Assembly (NCBI GenBank): GCA_029641185.1
Contig: JAPWGK010000001.1
Location: 3,980,501 to 4,044,500, forward strand
Direction: 5' to 3'
Length of the DNA: 64,000 nucleotides
Source of the DNA: Pseudofabraea citricarpa
Taxonomy: Eukaryota; Ascomycota; Leotiomycetes; Helotiales; Dermateaceae
The translations under genes were made by a program, and so were the position numbers. Positions 22,201 to 33,483 of the stretch are shown piece after piece. The notes beneath the pieces are model-generated. The model did not search any database, was not told the origin of the DNA, and saw only the letters and a program-made list of their open reading frames with translations. The number at the start of each line of letters is the position of its first letter. Positions within the stretch are counted from its first letter, which is position 1.

Positions 22201-23549
22201 ATTGCTACTGGATGAAAGTTAACTGAGATTAACAATTGTACGTACCAAAAGGCTGGTTGGATGGGGTGGGGGGGAGTGCTCGTGCCGATGCTTCGGCCTC
22301 CATCTTGTCCTTCGGTGATCGTGCAGGAGAAAGGAATTCTTTTTGCAAAGCGTGGTCTTAAATAGCCCGATTAAACTCGTTTGACATGGCAGCTACTTCT
22401 CTTGGAAGCAGCAAAGGCTACGTAGAAAAGCACTTCAATGCTCTTGCTACCCATAACTTGATAATACGCACAGACTTTGATCGGGTTTGAGTTCGTACAA
22501 ATCCAGCAGCCGGGAGTGACTTCCTGATATTGGAATTTCAAGACAGCAGATGGCAAATCTACAACTGAAACTGATAAAAATCATCAAAACCTTTAGTTGC
22601 AATCCTAACCTACCTCTGTAACTCTTGTGGAAATAGATGCACGAATGTTGCGATAATTAAGCGACGCTCGCTTGTGCTACATTTTAGAAGTGGAAAGAGT
22701 CAACGGATCAGACACAGAAACCGTTTCTTTTTAGAGGGAAAAAAAACATTTAAGTTGTGTAAGACTGCAGAGATTTTTGAATGTATAGTTTGAAGCTATT
22801 TTGTGACCCTCCCGAAATGCTTCCAATTCTCGTAGCCTTGATTTGTCGCCCAGCAATTCATGATCATGATTTGTTCAAAAACTAACAGTTTTCTAACCTC
22901 CCTCCCCTCTTTTCACAGTGTTCATTTATGGTACAGGATTTGTTCGCAGGACAGGAGTTGGTAGCGCGGTGTTACAAATATAGACCAATGGCAAGCATAC
23001 TCCAATCGCTGACTAACCAATTTCCTAAGTTTCGACACACTCGATCATCGAGAGTATCTCTAGTTTACCTTCGTTGTTCGTAGAAGACGTAGGTGCAATA
23101 AGGTGGAAAGTGGAAATTATTGTCGATGTACCGAAGGACTACAAAATATCATCAGCGAGAAATTGAGGGCGGCAGGATGTATCAAAATTCTTGGCCACTT
23201 GAAGAAGCTTTGGCTTGGTGAAATACCTTTGAAAATTACTTCATTGTCGTCTTGAGTTTCTGCCAAACACTCCGTCGGATTTTCCCTTGTAAAATCGGTA
23301 TTGGACTCGAGCTGTTTGGTTGTTTAGACATAGCACTTTGTGATCGCACTTATCGTTTGGATGTTTGTAAAGGAGGTTTGCGGCGGTTGTTTATTGGTTG
23401 AAATTTTGACTCGGAAAAAATCAGGCGAGGGAGAAGGCTGGGGTAAAACTGTGAGAGGTCAGATTGATCCCCAGATATGAGTTTAATGGGCGAACTTGTC
23501 TACCTTTTGTAAATTAGGTTGGATTGATTGGCAGTTGAAAGTTGAGAGA
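22201..23549. other. Gene-free stretch between minisatellite and repeat copy B
   Basis: No supportable gene, RNA or repeat seen. Contains a short poly-G run near 22262-22274. Confidence 0.45.
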
Positions 23550-23826
23550 AAGCAGTGGTAGATGATGCATTCATGGCAAAACTTCAAGGTTTACTCGGAA
23601 AGAGGTATCTATATGCTATCCATGAGCGAGTGTGGACCTCTTTCCTATTATCACGTGTACTAGCAAAACATGCAAGTGAAGCGAGATCAATGGAGAAAGC
23701 TCTGGCGTTTGCATGTTTGTCCCTTTTCTTGCTATCCCCTTTTCATTCTACAACATTTCCTACTTCTCAGAGCCCGGTCAAAGTTTCTAGCAAACTTGTC
23801 CATTCACTCTCACTTTGATTTGCAGC
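23550..23826 (+). repeat. Dispersed repeat, copy B
   Basis: Begins AAAGCAGTGGTAGATGATGC and ends near CTCTCACTTTGATTTGCA; homologous to copy A at 15430-15685 but in the opposite orientation. It ends about 100 bp before the start of the MFS gene at 23925. The matching is clearest at the two ends, with indels in the middle. Confidence 0.7.
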
Positions 23827-23924
23827 GTCGAATTGTTTGTGGTGGCGCGGTTCCTACCTTGTTCATCTGGCGGGTCTAGACAAACAGAACAAGTTTAGAA
23901 AGCGGAAGGAAGCCAAAGGCAAAC

Positions 23925-25582
23925 ATGCGCCAACGAATACACAGTGTCGATGGCATCAATATGCATCAGTTACACCCCCAGTTGAACCAGGCCTCAAGCT
24001 CAAGACCATGGACCGCCGACGAATCACGCAGCTCGACCCTCAAGTCTATCAGTAGGCTGTTCCCACCAACCCCAAACGAAAGCGTGGAGGATCTACAACA
24101 CCAATTGGAATTGGAACCTGGACAGATTGAAGCGGGAAGGATCTCTTTCGTCGCAACCTCAAGCCCAGCTGCCCCACCGCAAGATGGAGGAGTATGGGCC
24201 TGGTTATTCTTGGCTTCGTGCTTTGTCGTTGAAGCTCTCGTCTGGGGTGAGTTACCCAATGTGCAGTGTCTCCCACTCCAAATTACTGTCATTTTTGCTG
24301 ATGTAGAATCTTTTGACTATGCGTACTAGGATTTCCGTTTTCTTTTGGTGTTTTCCAGGATTACTATAGCACCACCGAGCCATTCATGTCTGAGTACTCT
24401 GGCATCGCAATAATTGGCACAACGGCAACAGTGTGTATATTGTACCTTTGTCAACCTGAAAATCTGCTAACTTGACGCAGGGCATCATGTACGCAGCTGG
24501 GGCACTCTTATTCTTTGTCTTCAACAAATGGCCACGCTTTGCCAGAATCTCAACCATCTGCGGTCTTCCGATCATGGCTGTTGGGTTGCTATTGGCATCA
24601 AATGCGACACGGGTATGGCATTTGGTTCTCACACAGGGTGTGGTATATGCTTGCGGAGGATCTGTTCTATATTATGCCATTATTCTTTACATGGATGAAT
24701 GGTTTGATAAGAGGAAGGGACTTGCCTTCGGGGTCATGTGGGTGAGTTGAGAGAACAACACAGCTTGGGGGAACTCACCGGACTGACATATGACAGGCCG
24801 GTACAGGTGTCGGTGGCCTCATCATACCATTCATCATGCAATCTCTCCTCGATGGATATGGACTCAAGACGGCTCTGCGAGTCTGGGCTATTGTTCTTTG
24901 CATCTTTGCTATACCACTTATGTTTTTTCTCCGCCCACGACTTCCAGCATCCCGCTCAAGACTACCTCCTCATGCAACGAGTTTCTGGTCAACGTCGACA
25001 TTCTGGCTTCTTCAGCTGGCGAATATTGTGCAGAGTATGGGTTTCTTTCTGCCTGGAATCTACCTTCCCAGCTTCGCTCGTTCCCTTGACCTGCCGGACT
25101 GGGCTGGTACACTTCTGGTCTCTCTTATCAATGCATCGGGAGTTGTTAGTGCTGTCTGGATTGGGTGGATGACAGATTATTACGATGTGTCAACTATCAT
25201 TGCCATTAGTACGCTCGGTGGTGGACTTTCCGTCTTATTATTCTGGGGATTTGCGACAAACCTGGCTCATCTTGCTATCTTCTCACTCTTCTACGGTCTC
25301 TTCTCTGGAGGTTTCACCAGCACCTACACTGGAATGATCAAGGAAATGAAGAAGCGTGACGAAAGAACCAATACAGGATTGCTGGTCGGTGTGTTATCGG
25401 CTGGTCGTGGGATTGGTGCACTGGTTTCGGGACCTGTGAGTGAGAAATTGCTTGAGCCACACGCGTTAGAAGCTGTGACGCAAGGTTATGGTTCGGGATA
25501 TACTGGATTGATTATTCTCACCGGAACCACAGGTATACTCGCGAGCCTCACATTTGTGGCCAAAAAGTTGGGCTGGATTTGA
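23925..25582 (+). CDS. Monocarboxylate-transporter-like MFS protein (MCT/MCH type)
   Basis: Four exons. The long polar N-terminus leads to PPQDGGVWAWLFLASCFVVEALVWG, the D-G-G-x-x-W-x-W motif at helix 1 of fungal MCT-like proteins. Introns start at 24248 (GTGAGT), about 24432 (GTGTGT) and 24741 (GTGAGT). The later exons give YAAGALLFF, TQGVVYACGGSVLYY, DEWFDKRKGLAFGVMW and AGTGVGGLI, all typical of the family, then GLLVGVLSAGRGIGALVSGPVSE in the second half. Length about 470 residues with 12 helices. Yeast relatives include riboflavin transporter Mch5; the substrate here is unknown. An internal ATG at 23961 is an alternative start. Confidence 0.92.
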
Positions 25583-25993
25583 GACGATAAATTCTTTGCT
25601 GTGTCATGATATGAATGTAGCCGGGCTGCAGTCGTTTCTTGCTTTTTCAGTATAGGGAGCTTTCTCAACTCTAGTCCACAATTGTCGATGAATTTAGCGA
25701 TGTTTACTCACAGATTTCAGCTATGGCGTCGGCGAGTCGGTCGATAGGATACTTTCAAGCATCTTCGGGGGCTTTATGGCGTTCATAGACTTGTTGTACA
25801 TTTTCTTTAGATGGAAGCATTTTCATGAAGTTTGATAGGTTGCTTATAGAATTGCAAATAAGCAGCCCTTATCTGAGCTAAAGCTCATGCGCAAAGATCA
25901 GAATTCCATGCCTTTGGGATATCTTGTGTCCGTGTTGTGTAAAATGCCAAAAACGCCAGAATCGCCATGTATGCACGAGTGGGCATTTTTCAT
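25583..25993. other. Convergent intergenic region
   Basis: Lies between the 3' ends of the MCT-like gene and the small basic protein gene. Nothing recognised. Confidence 0.4.
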
Positions 25994-26385
25994 TTATGCA
26001 ATCTCGTCAACCTCCATCTTCTCCTCGCCATCTTTAGCATTTGTTCCCTTTGCTTTGGTCGTCTTGGGAGCATCTACAAATGATTAATATGTGTCTTATG
26101 AGTGTGGAGGAAGGCAAATATACCTGTCATCTCTACTTCTCCTGCTTCCTCCATTGCCTTTTCCAATGCTCGTCTCTTTGCGTGATTCTGAGCCTTCTCC
26201 AACTTCCGTGCCTTCTTGCCTGATACTGGTGCTGCTGGGCCTCCTGTAGGGTGAAGGACTGTGCTGCGCGCAGTGCCTCTGGGATTTTTGGAGATGCCGT
26301 TCACGGAATTGCGCTTTTGGACCTTGGTGCGGTTTGCAATTCGCCTCTGTTTGTTGGGTACATTGGGGTTACCGCGGGAAGGCAT
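25994..26385 (-). CDS. Small basic protein, probably nucleolar / ribosome-biogenesis related
   Basis: Two exons, about 113 residues. Start at 26385 (MPSRGNPNVPNKQ); the upstream in-frame Met codons look like 5' UTR. The body is Lys/Arg-rich (NRTKVQKRNSVNG), with PVSGKKARKLEKAQNHAKRRALEKAMEEAGEVEMT, then a 58-bp intron near 26067-26124 and an acidic tail (KDGEEKMEVDEIA). The composition resembles small shuttling ribosome-assembly factors such as Alb1, but I cannot confirm the family. Divergent from the BAR-protein gene. Confidence 0.75.
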
Positions 26386-26752
26386 ACTGATTCGATCGAT
26401 AGTCTTTTGGCTGGTGGATTGTGGTGGTGATTGAATAATGTCCTGTTTGCTGCGTGCTGTGAGACCGAACCTCGACTTTGACTTTGCGATACGAGAAATT
26501 ATTTTTGGTTTTGGCGGGGTTTGCGGATCTTCTTTGCACCGCCACAAGCACAAGGAATCGGCACCGCAGCGCCCGCCTCGTCACCTTTCCTCTGCCAACT
26601 CTTCGCGACATCGACAATCAACATCAACACCTGCGCTCGTCCCCCTTCTACTTCGACTTCTGCGGCACGCTATACGCAATAGATCGAACATCTCATCCAA
26701 GACCGTATCGCTCTTCGATCTCCCACAAGGACTTTCACACGCCGATTTTATC
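26386..26752. promoter_or_regulatory. Divergent promoter between the basic protein and RVS161/hob3
   Basis: 367 bp between two start codons on opposite strands. Pyrimidine-rich plus strand toward the BAR gene. No other feature. Confidence 0.45.
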
Positions 26753-27857
26753 ATGTCTTGGGCAGGTACGCATGCGCCGCATCCTCCAATTCACGGCTGC
26801 GCTGACTGACGTACCTAGGGTTTAAGAAAAATGTCAACCGGGCGACGACCCAGGTAATGATGAAGACAGGTGCGCTGCAGAGTTGTCTGGAGAAGAGGAG
26901 GAGGCATGCTGACTAGAAGCAGGTCATGTCGAGAAGACCAACGATCGAGATTACGAGGTTGAGGAAAGGTACGAATCATAGGAGTGGACTGATGGATTAT
27001 ACTGATGGGGACCAGGCGTTACAGAACGATGGAAGCCGCCTCGATGCGGTTACAGAAAGAAGCAAAGGGATATCTGGATTCATTACGAGGTGGGTTATGC
27101 TGCATCAGACCATAAGATCGACAGCGGGGTTACTAACCTTGTTAGCAATGACTGCTTCGCAGATGAGAATTGCTGAGACAATCGATGCCTTCTATGGTGA
27201 TGCTGGAGCAAAGGATGGAGTCAGTCGGAGTTACAAGCAAGCTGTAGAGGATCTCGACGCAGAAACCATCAAGGCACTTGATGGACCATATCGGTATGAT
27301 GAAATGATGTACTCCTCACGTGGAAGGCATGACTGATTTTTATTTTACAGAACTACTGTCCTGGAGCCTATCTCAAGATTTTGCGCATACTTCCCTGATA
27401 TCAACGAATGTATGGATGCATGCAAATCCTGTTCTGTTGCCAAGACTAATGGGTATTTTTAGGTATCAAGAAGCGTAACCACAAACTGCTCGACTACGAT
27501 GCCATGCGAGCCAAGGTTAAGAAGCTTGTAGAGAAACCCGACAAAGATGTTACAAAGCTCCCTCGGGCGGAGAAGGAGACTGAGATGGCCAAAGCTGCAT
27601 ACGAACAACTCAACGAGCAACTCTTTACTGAACTTCCCCAACTCATCGACCTTCGAGTTCCTTATCTGGATCCCAGTTTTGAGGCGTTAGTCAAGATTCA
27701 GCTACGATTCTGTGCTGAGGCTTATTCGAGAATGGCTCAAGTTCAACAATACTTGGATGCGGATACAAGAGAACAGTATGCCCAAGGGCATTTGGATAGC
27801 AGAGTGGAACAGGTCTTGCAGGAAATTCGGGAATTGAGCATTAGTGGAACTGTTTGA
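26753..27857 (+). CDS. RVS161: BAR-domain protein Rvs161/Hob3
   Basis: Exons spliced through short introns from ATG 26753 give the signature start MSWAG|GFKKNVNRATTQVMMKTG, then HVEKTNDRDYEVEERRYRTME, KEAKGYLDSLR, AMTASQMRIAETIDAFYGD, LDGPY, TTVLEPISRFCAYFPDINE and KKRNHKLLDYDAMRAKV, ending with LQEIRELSISGTV. That is a whole BAR domain with no SH3 domain, about 265 residues, as in Rvs161/Hob3. It binds and bends membranes at endocytic sites and works with the Rvs167-type partner at cortical actin patches. At least six exons. Conservation is high, typical of a housekeeping gene. Confidence 0.96.
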
Positions 27858-28176
27858 AAACGGACATGCAATGTTAGGAGTCTGGCGTCTGTAGAGAAAA
27901 ATAATGTTTACGAGTCAAAATGTTCGAGAGGGAAGTCCTGGTCGCACTCCCACTCACAGGTGTCTTTAGACGCGCGCTTGAGGATCTGCGTATTCATATT
28001 CCAACTGTTTTACTCGACTTGTCATTTAATCAGAAGCATTTCCCAACCTGCAGGCTCTGTTCCAATGCAGTTATCTAAGGCTAAGTTTTACGTCTGTAAC
28101 ATGGATTTCTATCTTGGCCTAACAAATAACCCAGGTTGACATGGTGGCCTAGCAGATGACTACTCTCGTAACTTGG
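27858..28176. other. Convergent intergenic region
   Basis: About 320 bp between the 3' ends of the BAR gene and the hypothetical membrane protein gene; nothing recognised. Confidence 0.4.
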
Positions 28177-28713
28177 TTAGATTTCCTCGAACATTTTCTT
28201 CACCCAGTACATTGTTCCCTTGGGTTTTTCTTCCTTCGTCAATTTACCCCAATCCATGTTTCTCGGGTCGCTCCATTCTTTCAAGTGTACATAGGATGGA
28301 TCCTGCTCTATGTAGAGACGGAAGTGATCCAGCACGGTGTGATTCAGATCTTTGAAGTGTCCAGATCTTATACCCAATTTCCACAAACGATGGTATTCGC
28401 ACACAAATTCGTAGAACTTTTTTGGATAGTCGAGATTTTTTTCGTCCACTTGTGGTTCTCCTCCGCTTGTATTTGAAGTTATCCCTTCTTCGCCGACTTT
28501 CTGTTCTTGGGTGCTCGATGCTGGTAGCATCCTTATTGTGCCCACCCGACATGGGAATAGGAAGCAATGTTGCCAGTAGTATTTCTTCCAAATTGAAAGT
28601 GCTATTATGCAAGTGAGGATGAAAACGGAGAGGCTGGTGAGTACCGAGGCGATGAATGATGTATTACTCCCGCTGCCGCTGGGACAGATGAGATATTGAG
28701 CATTGGCGGCCAT
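28177..28713 (-). CDS. Hypothetical single-pass membrane protein
   Basis: Uninterrupted 178-codon frame from ATG 28713. A short polar N-terminus is followed by one hydrophobic helix (about residues 20-43, SFIASVLTSLSVFILTCIIA), then KK and a cytosolic-type soluble part with a charged C-terminal half (KKFYEFVCEYHRLWKLGIRS, WSDPRNMDWGKL). I do not recognise the family. The single frame and the membrane-segment placement favour a real gene. Confidence 0.65.
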   Translation of the reverse strand: MAANAQYLICPSGSGSNTSFIASVLTSLSVFILTCIIALSIWKKYYWQHCFLFPCRVGTIRMLPASSTQEQKVGEEGITSNTSGGEPQVDEKNLDYPKKFYEFVCEYHRLWKLGIRSGHFKDLNHTVLDHFRLYIEQDPSYVHLKEWSDPRNMDWGKLTKEEKPKGTMYWVKKMFEEI

Positions 28714-29329
28714 GATTGATTTTTGATGATCCGGATCTTGTCGTTCTAACGAGGGAGTTCGAGATGGGTCTTTATACTTATTTTCAACACCGTTAGGGAT
28801 AACTTTTGAGAAGTGTAAACATTAAATTTCTACTAATTTAATGTATTTAGTTAAGTACCTACCTGGGTAGGTTTCCAAGGTTCATTTATCCAATCACATA
28901 AGAACCGTTGTGTCTAAATAGCAAGCACGTGCTTGCCTTGTGTTAGCTTAATGATTAGTAAAATGCTAGTTAGTAAGCCAAGTACGCCAAATATCAGTTC
29001 TGTTAAACGCAGTTGAAGAAATTTTTGTTCTCAATAGTTGTATCTCAAAATATATGTTAATCAGTCAGAGGAATTAAAATACCCAGGTTTCGTAAGTCGG
29101 TAGATGATCAGTTATCCATGCGTTGTGATTCGATCATTTGAAATACTCAGTTGAGTCAGCTCTCAAAGAATGAGTCAACCACTTCTTAGGGGCAATATTT
29201 CAATCACGCACTATGTGCAAACAAGAGATCTCTTCTAGAAAACAAAAAAACAAATAAAAATCTTCCACTTACCATCTTCGAGCAGAACATCCCAAATTTC
29301 CTTCAGCCTCGCCAAAAGAAAAAAAAAAG
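28714..29329. other. Divergent intergenic region
   Basis: About 600 bp, AT-rich, between the hypothetical membrane protein and peptidyl-tRNA hydrolase; contains both promoters. A CACGTG-like GCACGTGC lies at about 28924-28931. Confidence 0.4.
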
Positions 29330-30070
29330 ATGACGCAGGGACCAAGCGAAGACTCCCAAGAGCCTTGGGAAATTTCGCCGCGACGACAGCGACGAAAGAA
29401 ATCGTCGTCCAAGACCTCCCAACCAGAAACACAAGATGCCTCAGCGGTGATAACGACAGTGATAGTACGGATACCGACCTTTTCTCCTCGTCCTACTCCT
29501 TCAATGGCGCAACCCACCCGACTCCTCGTGTGCTCGATTGGCAACCCAGCACCATACCTCAGCACCTTCCACTCAGCGGGCCATGTGGTGCTGAACTCGC
29601 TGCGCACGTCGCTCTCGCAGCCGGCATTCATGAAGTCGCGCGCTCACGGCAACGGGCAACTCTCAGCCGGCTCCGAGTACACGCTCTGGCAATCGTCGTC
29701 GATGATGAACATCTCGGGCGTGGGCGTGGCAGCCGCCTGGCGCCAGTTCACACGCGACACCCCGAGCGACATGGCGACGAAGTTGGTCATTGTGCATGAT
29801 GAGCTAGAGCTGCCTCTCGGCCAGGTCAAGACGAAGAAGGGCGAGCTGAGCGTCAAGGGTCACAATGGGTTGAAGAGCTGCAAGGAACAGCTGAGGGATG
29901 TCGACTGGTGGAGGATTGGCGTCGGTATTGGAAGACCTGTCAGTCGAGAGCCGGCTCAGGTCGCTAATTATGTTCTGAAGAAAATGGGGCCAGTCGAGAG
30001 GGTGAAGATTGAAGGGTCTGCCTTAAAGGTCGAGGCTGAGTTGAGGAGATTGGCTGCTGCTGGGCCTTGA
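29330..30070 (+). CDS. PTH1: Peptidyl-tRNA hydrolase (Pth1 family)
   Basis: Single exon, 246 codons. The Pth domain begins near residue 63 (TRLLVCSIGNPAPYLSTFHS). Active-site positions known from the bacterial enzyme are visible: Asn in GNP, His in TFHSAGH, Asn in MNISG, Asp in HDELELPLG and Asn in GHNGLKS. The enzyme releases peptides from peptidyl-tRNAs that drop off ribosomes, either in the cytosol or mitochondria. The first 58 residues are a polar, basic extension; an internal ATG at 29504 directly before the domain is an alternative start. GC content is visibly higher than in the neighbours. Confidence 0.93.
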   Translation: MTQGPSEDSQEPWEISPRRQRRKKSSSKTSQPETQDASAVITTVIVRIPTFSPRPTPSMAQPTRLLVCSIGNPAPYLSTFHSAGHVVLNSLRTSLSQPAFMKSRAHGNGQLSAGSEYTLWQSSSMMNISGVGVAAAWRQFTRDTPSDMATKLVIVHDELELPLGQVKTKKGELSVKGHNGLKSCKEQLRDVDWWRIGVGIGRPVSREPAQVANYVLKKMGPVERVKIEGSALKVEAELRRLAAAGP

Positions 30071-30489
30071 GTATGGCCGTCACACACGATAGAGGAACAC
30101 ACGATAGACGACTGAACACAAGATGAATCATACAGGAGCGGTGGATACAGTGCGACACCTCGATCGAGACCAAGGGACAGCACCACATACAACTTGCAGG
30201 AGAGAGCGATGCTACGTCGGATCTATACTACTATAGAAAGCAGGTTCTCAACACAGAACGCATCTAAAGATACGAAAGCAGCCCGGGTGGGTGATTGGGC
30301 ATACAAAATCCAGAGATAAGGCTGGATATAATCTGTACTATATATTGTACAATGCTGTATTATATTTCATCAAACCTGTAGAATAACTCCGTGGCCATGC
30401 TTCGATACCAAAAACAAACTGAATGAAAAAAGAACCTCCTCAAACAGTCCTCCCAAAACGTATCTATCCCCCCATGCAAAATGCCCATT
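30071..30489. other. Convergent intergenic region
   Basis: About 420 bp between the 3' ends of PTH1 and the Ytp1-like gene. Nothing recognised. Confidence 0.4.
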
Positions 30490-32109
30490 CTATACATGCG
30501 TCTCATTGTTCTTGCCCAGCGTGCTCGGGCTCTCCGGTTCGTCATCGCTCATCAAACCCTCCAACTCAAACTCCTCCGCATCTCGGATCTGCCTCGAGTC
30601 GGATCCTCGGGTGTGCCCGTTCATCCTGGGTAACCGCTCTGGTCTCTCAACATCCTTGGGTGGTACGGCTGGAGCTTCGGAATTGACCGCGTAGAGGTGG
30701 AGGAGCATGTTGGTGAAGAGAAAGATGAGGAACGCGAAACTATACAGGACAAGTATATAAGAGACGTGGGTAATTCCAGCATCAGAGATCATCTGCATTT
30801 GTTCCTCGGTTGCTCCCATGAAAAGGAATCCGGATGCATACAACAACTATTCAAAAGTCAGTAAAATACAATAGCCAGATTGACCACAACTCACAAATGG
30901 TGGGACATATTGGAAGCTGTTGACATCTCCATCTTCGGAGACATTGGCAGCATCCCGCAGAACGAAGGCAACCTCAATGATTCTAGTCAAACCCGCTGCC
31001 ATCAAAGTGTAACCGAACACAGTGTGAACCATGGTGCTCAGCATCAAATGCTGAGGGTGACCAGACATGGCCCAACCAGTAATGAAGATGACGAATCCAG
31101 GAATGAAGTTTCTCTTTGGTGATCCGTCCCTCTTTCTGCTCAGCCACACGCCTGCCAAACCAGCACACCACCAGATTATACCCATTGTCGTGTGCTGAAT
31201 GTCGTTGGCAACCCATGCACCTCCCCAGCGATGCTCGGTGAACGTGTTGACGCAACCCCAAGCCGCAATCATGGTCGAGTCGAAGAATTCCTGAGACCGC
31301 CCCGTCTTCTTCAGCCATACCTGGCCCACCAACATCAAGAGGGTCATGATAATGCCATATCCGATAAATGCACTTCCCATGATGAAATGAGCAAGGCATT
31401 GGCCGAGATGGTCATCACGACAGAAACCCAGAGCTGTGATGCCTCCGAACAACATCTGCACCCAAGACAGAACTGGCATCAGTTTTCCGACCACCCCGTG
31501 TCCAACCACAGCAATTCGTCGAACTTTCCCGTGAACCCCCTTAGTCAAGTGCATTCGCAGATAGCTCCCAAGCACAACCTGCACCACCAGCATGAGCATG
31601 AGCCAATTGGCGAACTTGCTGTGAACATTTTTGGCAAAGACGCGGCCTTGGTGAAGGTGGCCCAGGAAGTAGGCTGGTACGGCGATGGCGGTTCCCAGGA
31701 TTTGCACAGGTACATGCCATCGGTTTCTCACCATCTAGTTGTCCACAGTCAGTAGAGTCTTGGAGAGGCGCAGAGGGGTTGGTCGCATACCCCGAGGACC
31801 ATTCCCGTGGGAAAGATGATGCCGAAGGACAGCATCATCAAGAGGATGTGAATCCATAGTATCGAGTCCTACACGTCGTCGGTCATCAGCAGCTGTTCCG
31901 CGCATGCCGTGTCTCTGGCATCATCTGGCATTGTCGCAACGTACCATGGGCTCGACGCTCATCGCTTCTCCGTCAGGTATCTTCTCCATGTCGTGGCCGT
32001 GTGCAGAAGCGTGTCTGACCAGAAGAAGAGATATGGCAGCGAGGCCCAAGACTCGCTGTCCGGATGCTACTGGGCTCCTGTGGCTCATGGTGCTGCTGAA
32101 TCGTGCCAT
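30490..32109 (-). CDS. YTP1: Ytp1-family polytopic membrane protein (DUF2427 + Ytp1 domains)
   Basis: Four exons. Exon 1 (from 32109) encodes a signal/anchor segment (GLAAISLLLVRHASAHGH) and a GTACGT donor after EPM. Exon 2 is a short piece (DSILWIHILLMMLSFGIIFPTGMVLG) with the His of a cytochrome-b561-like DUF2427 fold. Exon 3 holds several helices with paired His residues (AYFLGHLHQG, VVGHGVVGKL, HFIMGSAFIGYG, FTEHRWGGAW, SGHPQHLML). Exon 4 gives the last helices and a charged tail ending in GKNNETHV. The family is found in the vacuolar or other endomembranes of yeast and its biochemical role is not established; the His pattern suggests heme binding (inference). Confidence 0.92.
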
Positions 32110-32713
32110 GTTTCAAGATTGCGGTGGGACGAGTGGGACAAACCCCGGGCCTGGGAGGGAGGGAAACGTCTGAGCGGGACGACGCTTGAGTGGCGACGTT
32201 GCAGCTCGATCGAATGGGAATCCGCGGATTGCGAAAAGATCGGGTTGGGCGGAGCGGACAGAATGAATATTTAATAAGTAACGACTGGAATGTGTTTTGA
32301 GAAAGTCCAGCAGATACACACAGCGTACAGCACGCACGGTACCGTACCACCAAATCCTTTAGGGCTGTTTAGTGATCTTGCTCGTGCGCTACAGACTTTC
32401 CCTTCCGGCGTCTCCAGTCGCGAAATTGACATTCGTAATGCGCAGACACGGCCTCCCGTCGCTAAAAACAGCCTGTGGCTGGCCCGAACCACCAAGCTAC
32501 CACCCCCTATCCCTATTTACACCAGTAAGCATGGCTTCTACCGGTATTAATATTCACTGAGTTGCAAGCTATGAACAGTTGAACCAGTGCTTGTTCTTGT
32601 TCAACAGGCTACCCTACTTTGCTATATATCTGGATGCCGAAAAGGCTGTAGATGGGATCCATGGATGACATATGCCCACCTCCTGAGCTATCTATCTACC
32701 CTCCTGCTCATTC
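32110..32713. other. Upstream region of the Ytp1-like gene
   Basis: About 600 bp between two minus-strand genes. It must carry the YTP1 promoter. The short open frames here have no recognisable domain. Confidence 0.4.
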
Positions 32714-33483
32714 TCACTCCCTCACCCACGTCAAGATTCTCTTCCACAGACTGATACCATCGTGAGGCTTCTCAAACTCTTTTCTGACGAGGTCCAAGTC
32801 CGCCTCGTTTACTTTCATATAGTTCTTCGTTGCACTTGGCAGCATTTTCTTGCCAAATGCCTCGGTCATTTCGGGATGGCCTTGGAATGTGAGTACAGTG
32901 TTGTTGGCATTCACGAAGGATTGGTTATCTTCAGCGAGTGCGATCAGTCCCTTTCCAGCCTGCTTGATTTCTCTTGCATGGTACTCGAGAATATCATATG
33001 ATGTAGTGGATGACAGGACGGGCGAGAAGAACTTTGAACCTGCTTCTGTCAAAGGAATCGTATGTACTCCCAGCTGTAATATCTCGTCAGTCATCCATTC
33101 TCGAATTTACACGAGGAGCATACCTGGGCCTTCTCCATCGGACCAACGATTCCTCCCAGAGATACCGAAATCGTCTGATGACCCCAGCAAATTCCCAGCA
33201 GTTTCTGAGCTGGGTAATCAGTGATGGTGCTTCTCACAAACTCCTGCATCTTTAGGACCCATGGTTCGTTGCTCATGGGGTCAGTACCTCCACCGCTGAG
33301 CACAATGAGGTCGTATTTGGACTGTTCCGGATAGGTCTGGGCAACAATGGGGTCATATACGTCGATGACGGCCGCAGGTTCGATGGCATGGATGGCATTT
33401 GTGAAGCACTGCTCGACATCTGCATGCATTGACGATGCACCGTTCATGAGAACAGCAACCTTGAGTGAGGGAACGACTGTCAT
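32714..33483 (-). CDS. Class I glutamine amidotransferase (GMP-synthase-like GATase1)
   Basis: Two exons, about 240 residues, start at 33483 (MTVVPSLKVAVLMNG). The GATase1 nucleophile elbow GICWGHQ (Cys) and the C-terminal catalytic pair in FQGHPEMTE (His, Glu) are present; the substrate loop LSGGGTDPM is in the usual place. The intron (33123-33075, GTATGC donor) lies between EKAQ and LGVHTIPLT. Such stand-alone enzymes hydrolyse glutamine-like amides; yeast YLR126C is a relative of unproven substrate. Cytosolic. Confidence 0.9.

Noticed and set aside
21872..22222. 116-codon plus-strand open frame and two minus-strand frames
   Set aside because: They are the 66-bp tandem repeat read in different frames; openness follows from the repeat length.
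29365..29799. 144-codon frame overlapping PTH1
   Set aside because: Lies in another frame of a GC-rich, strongly supported Pth1 domain.
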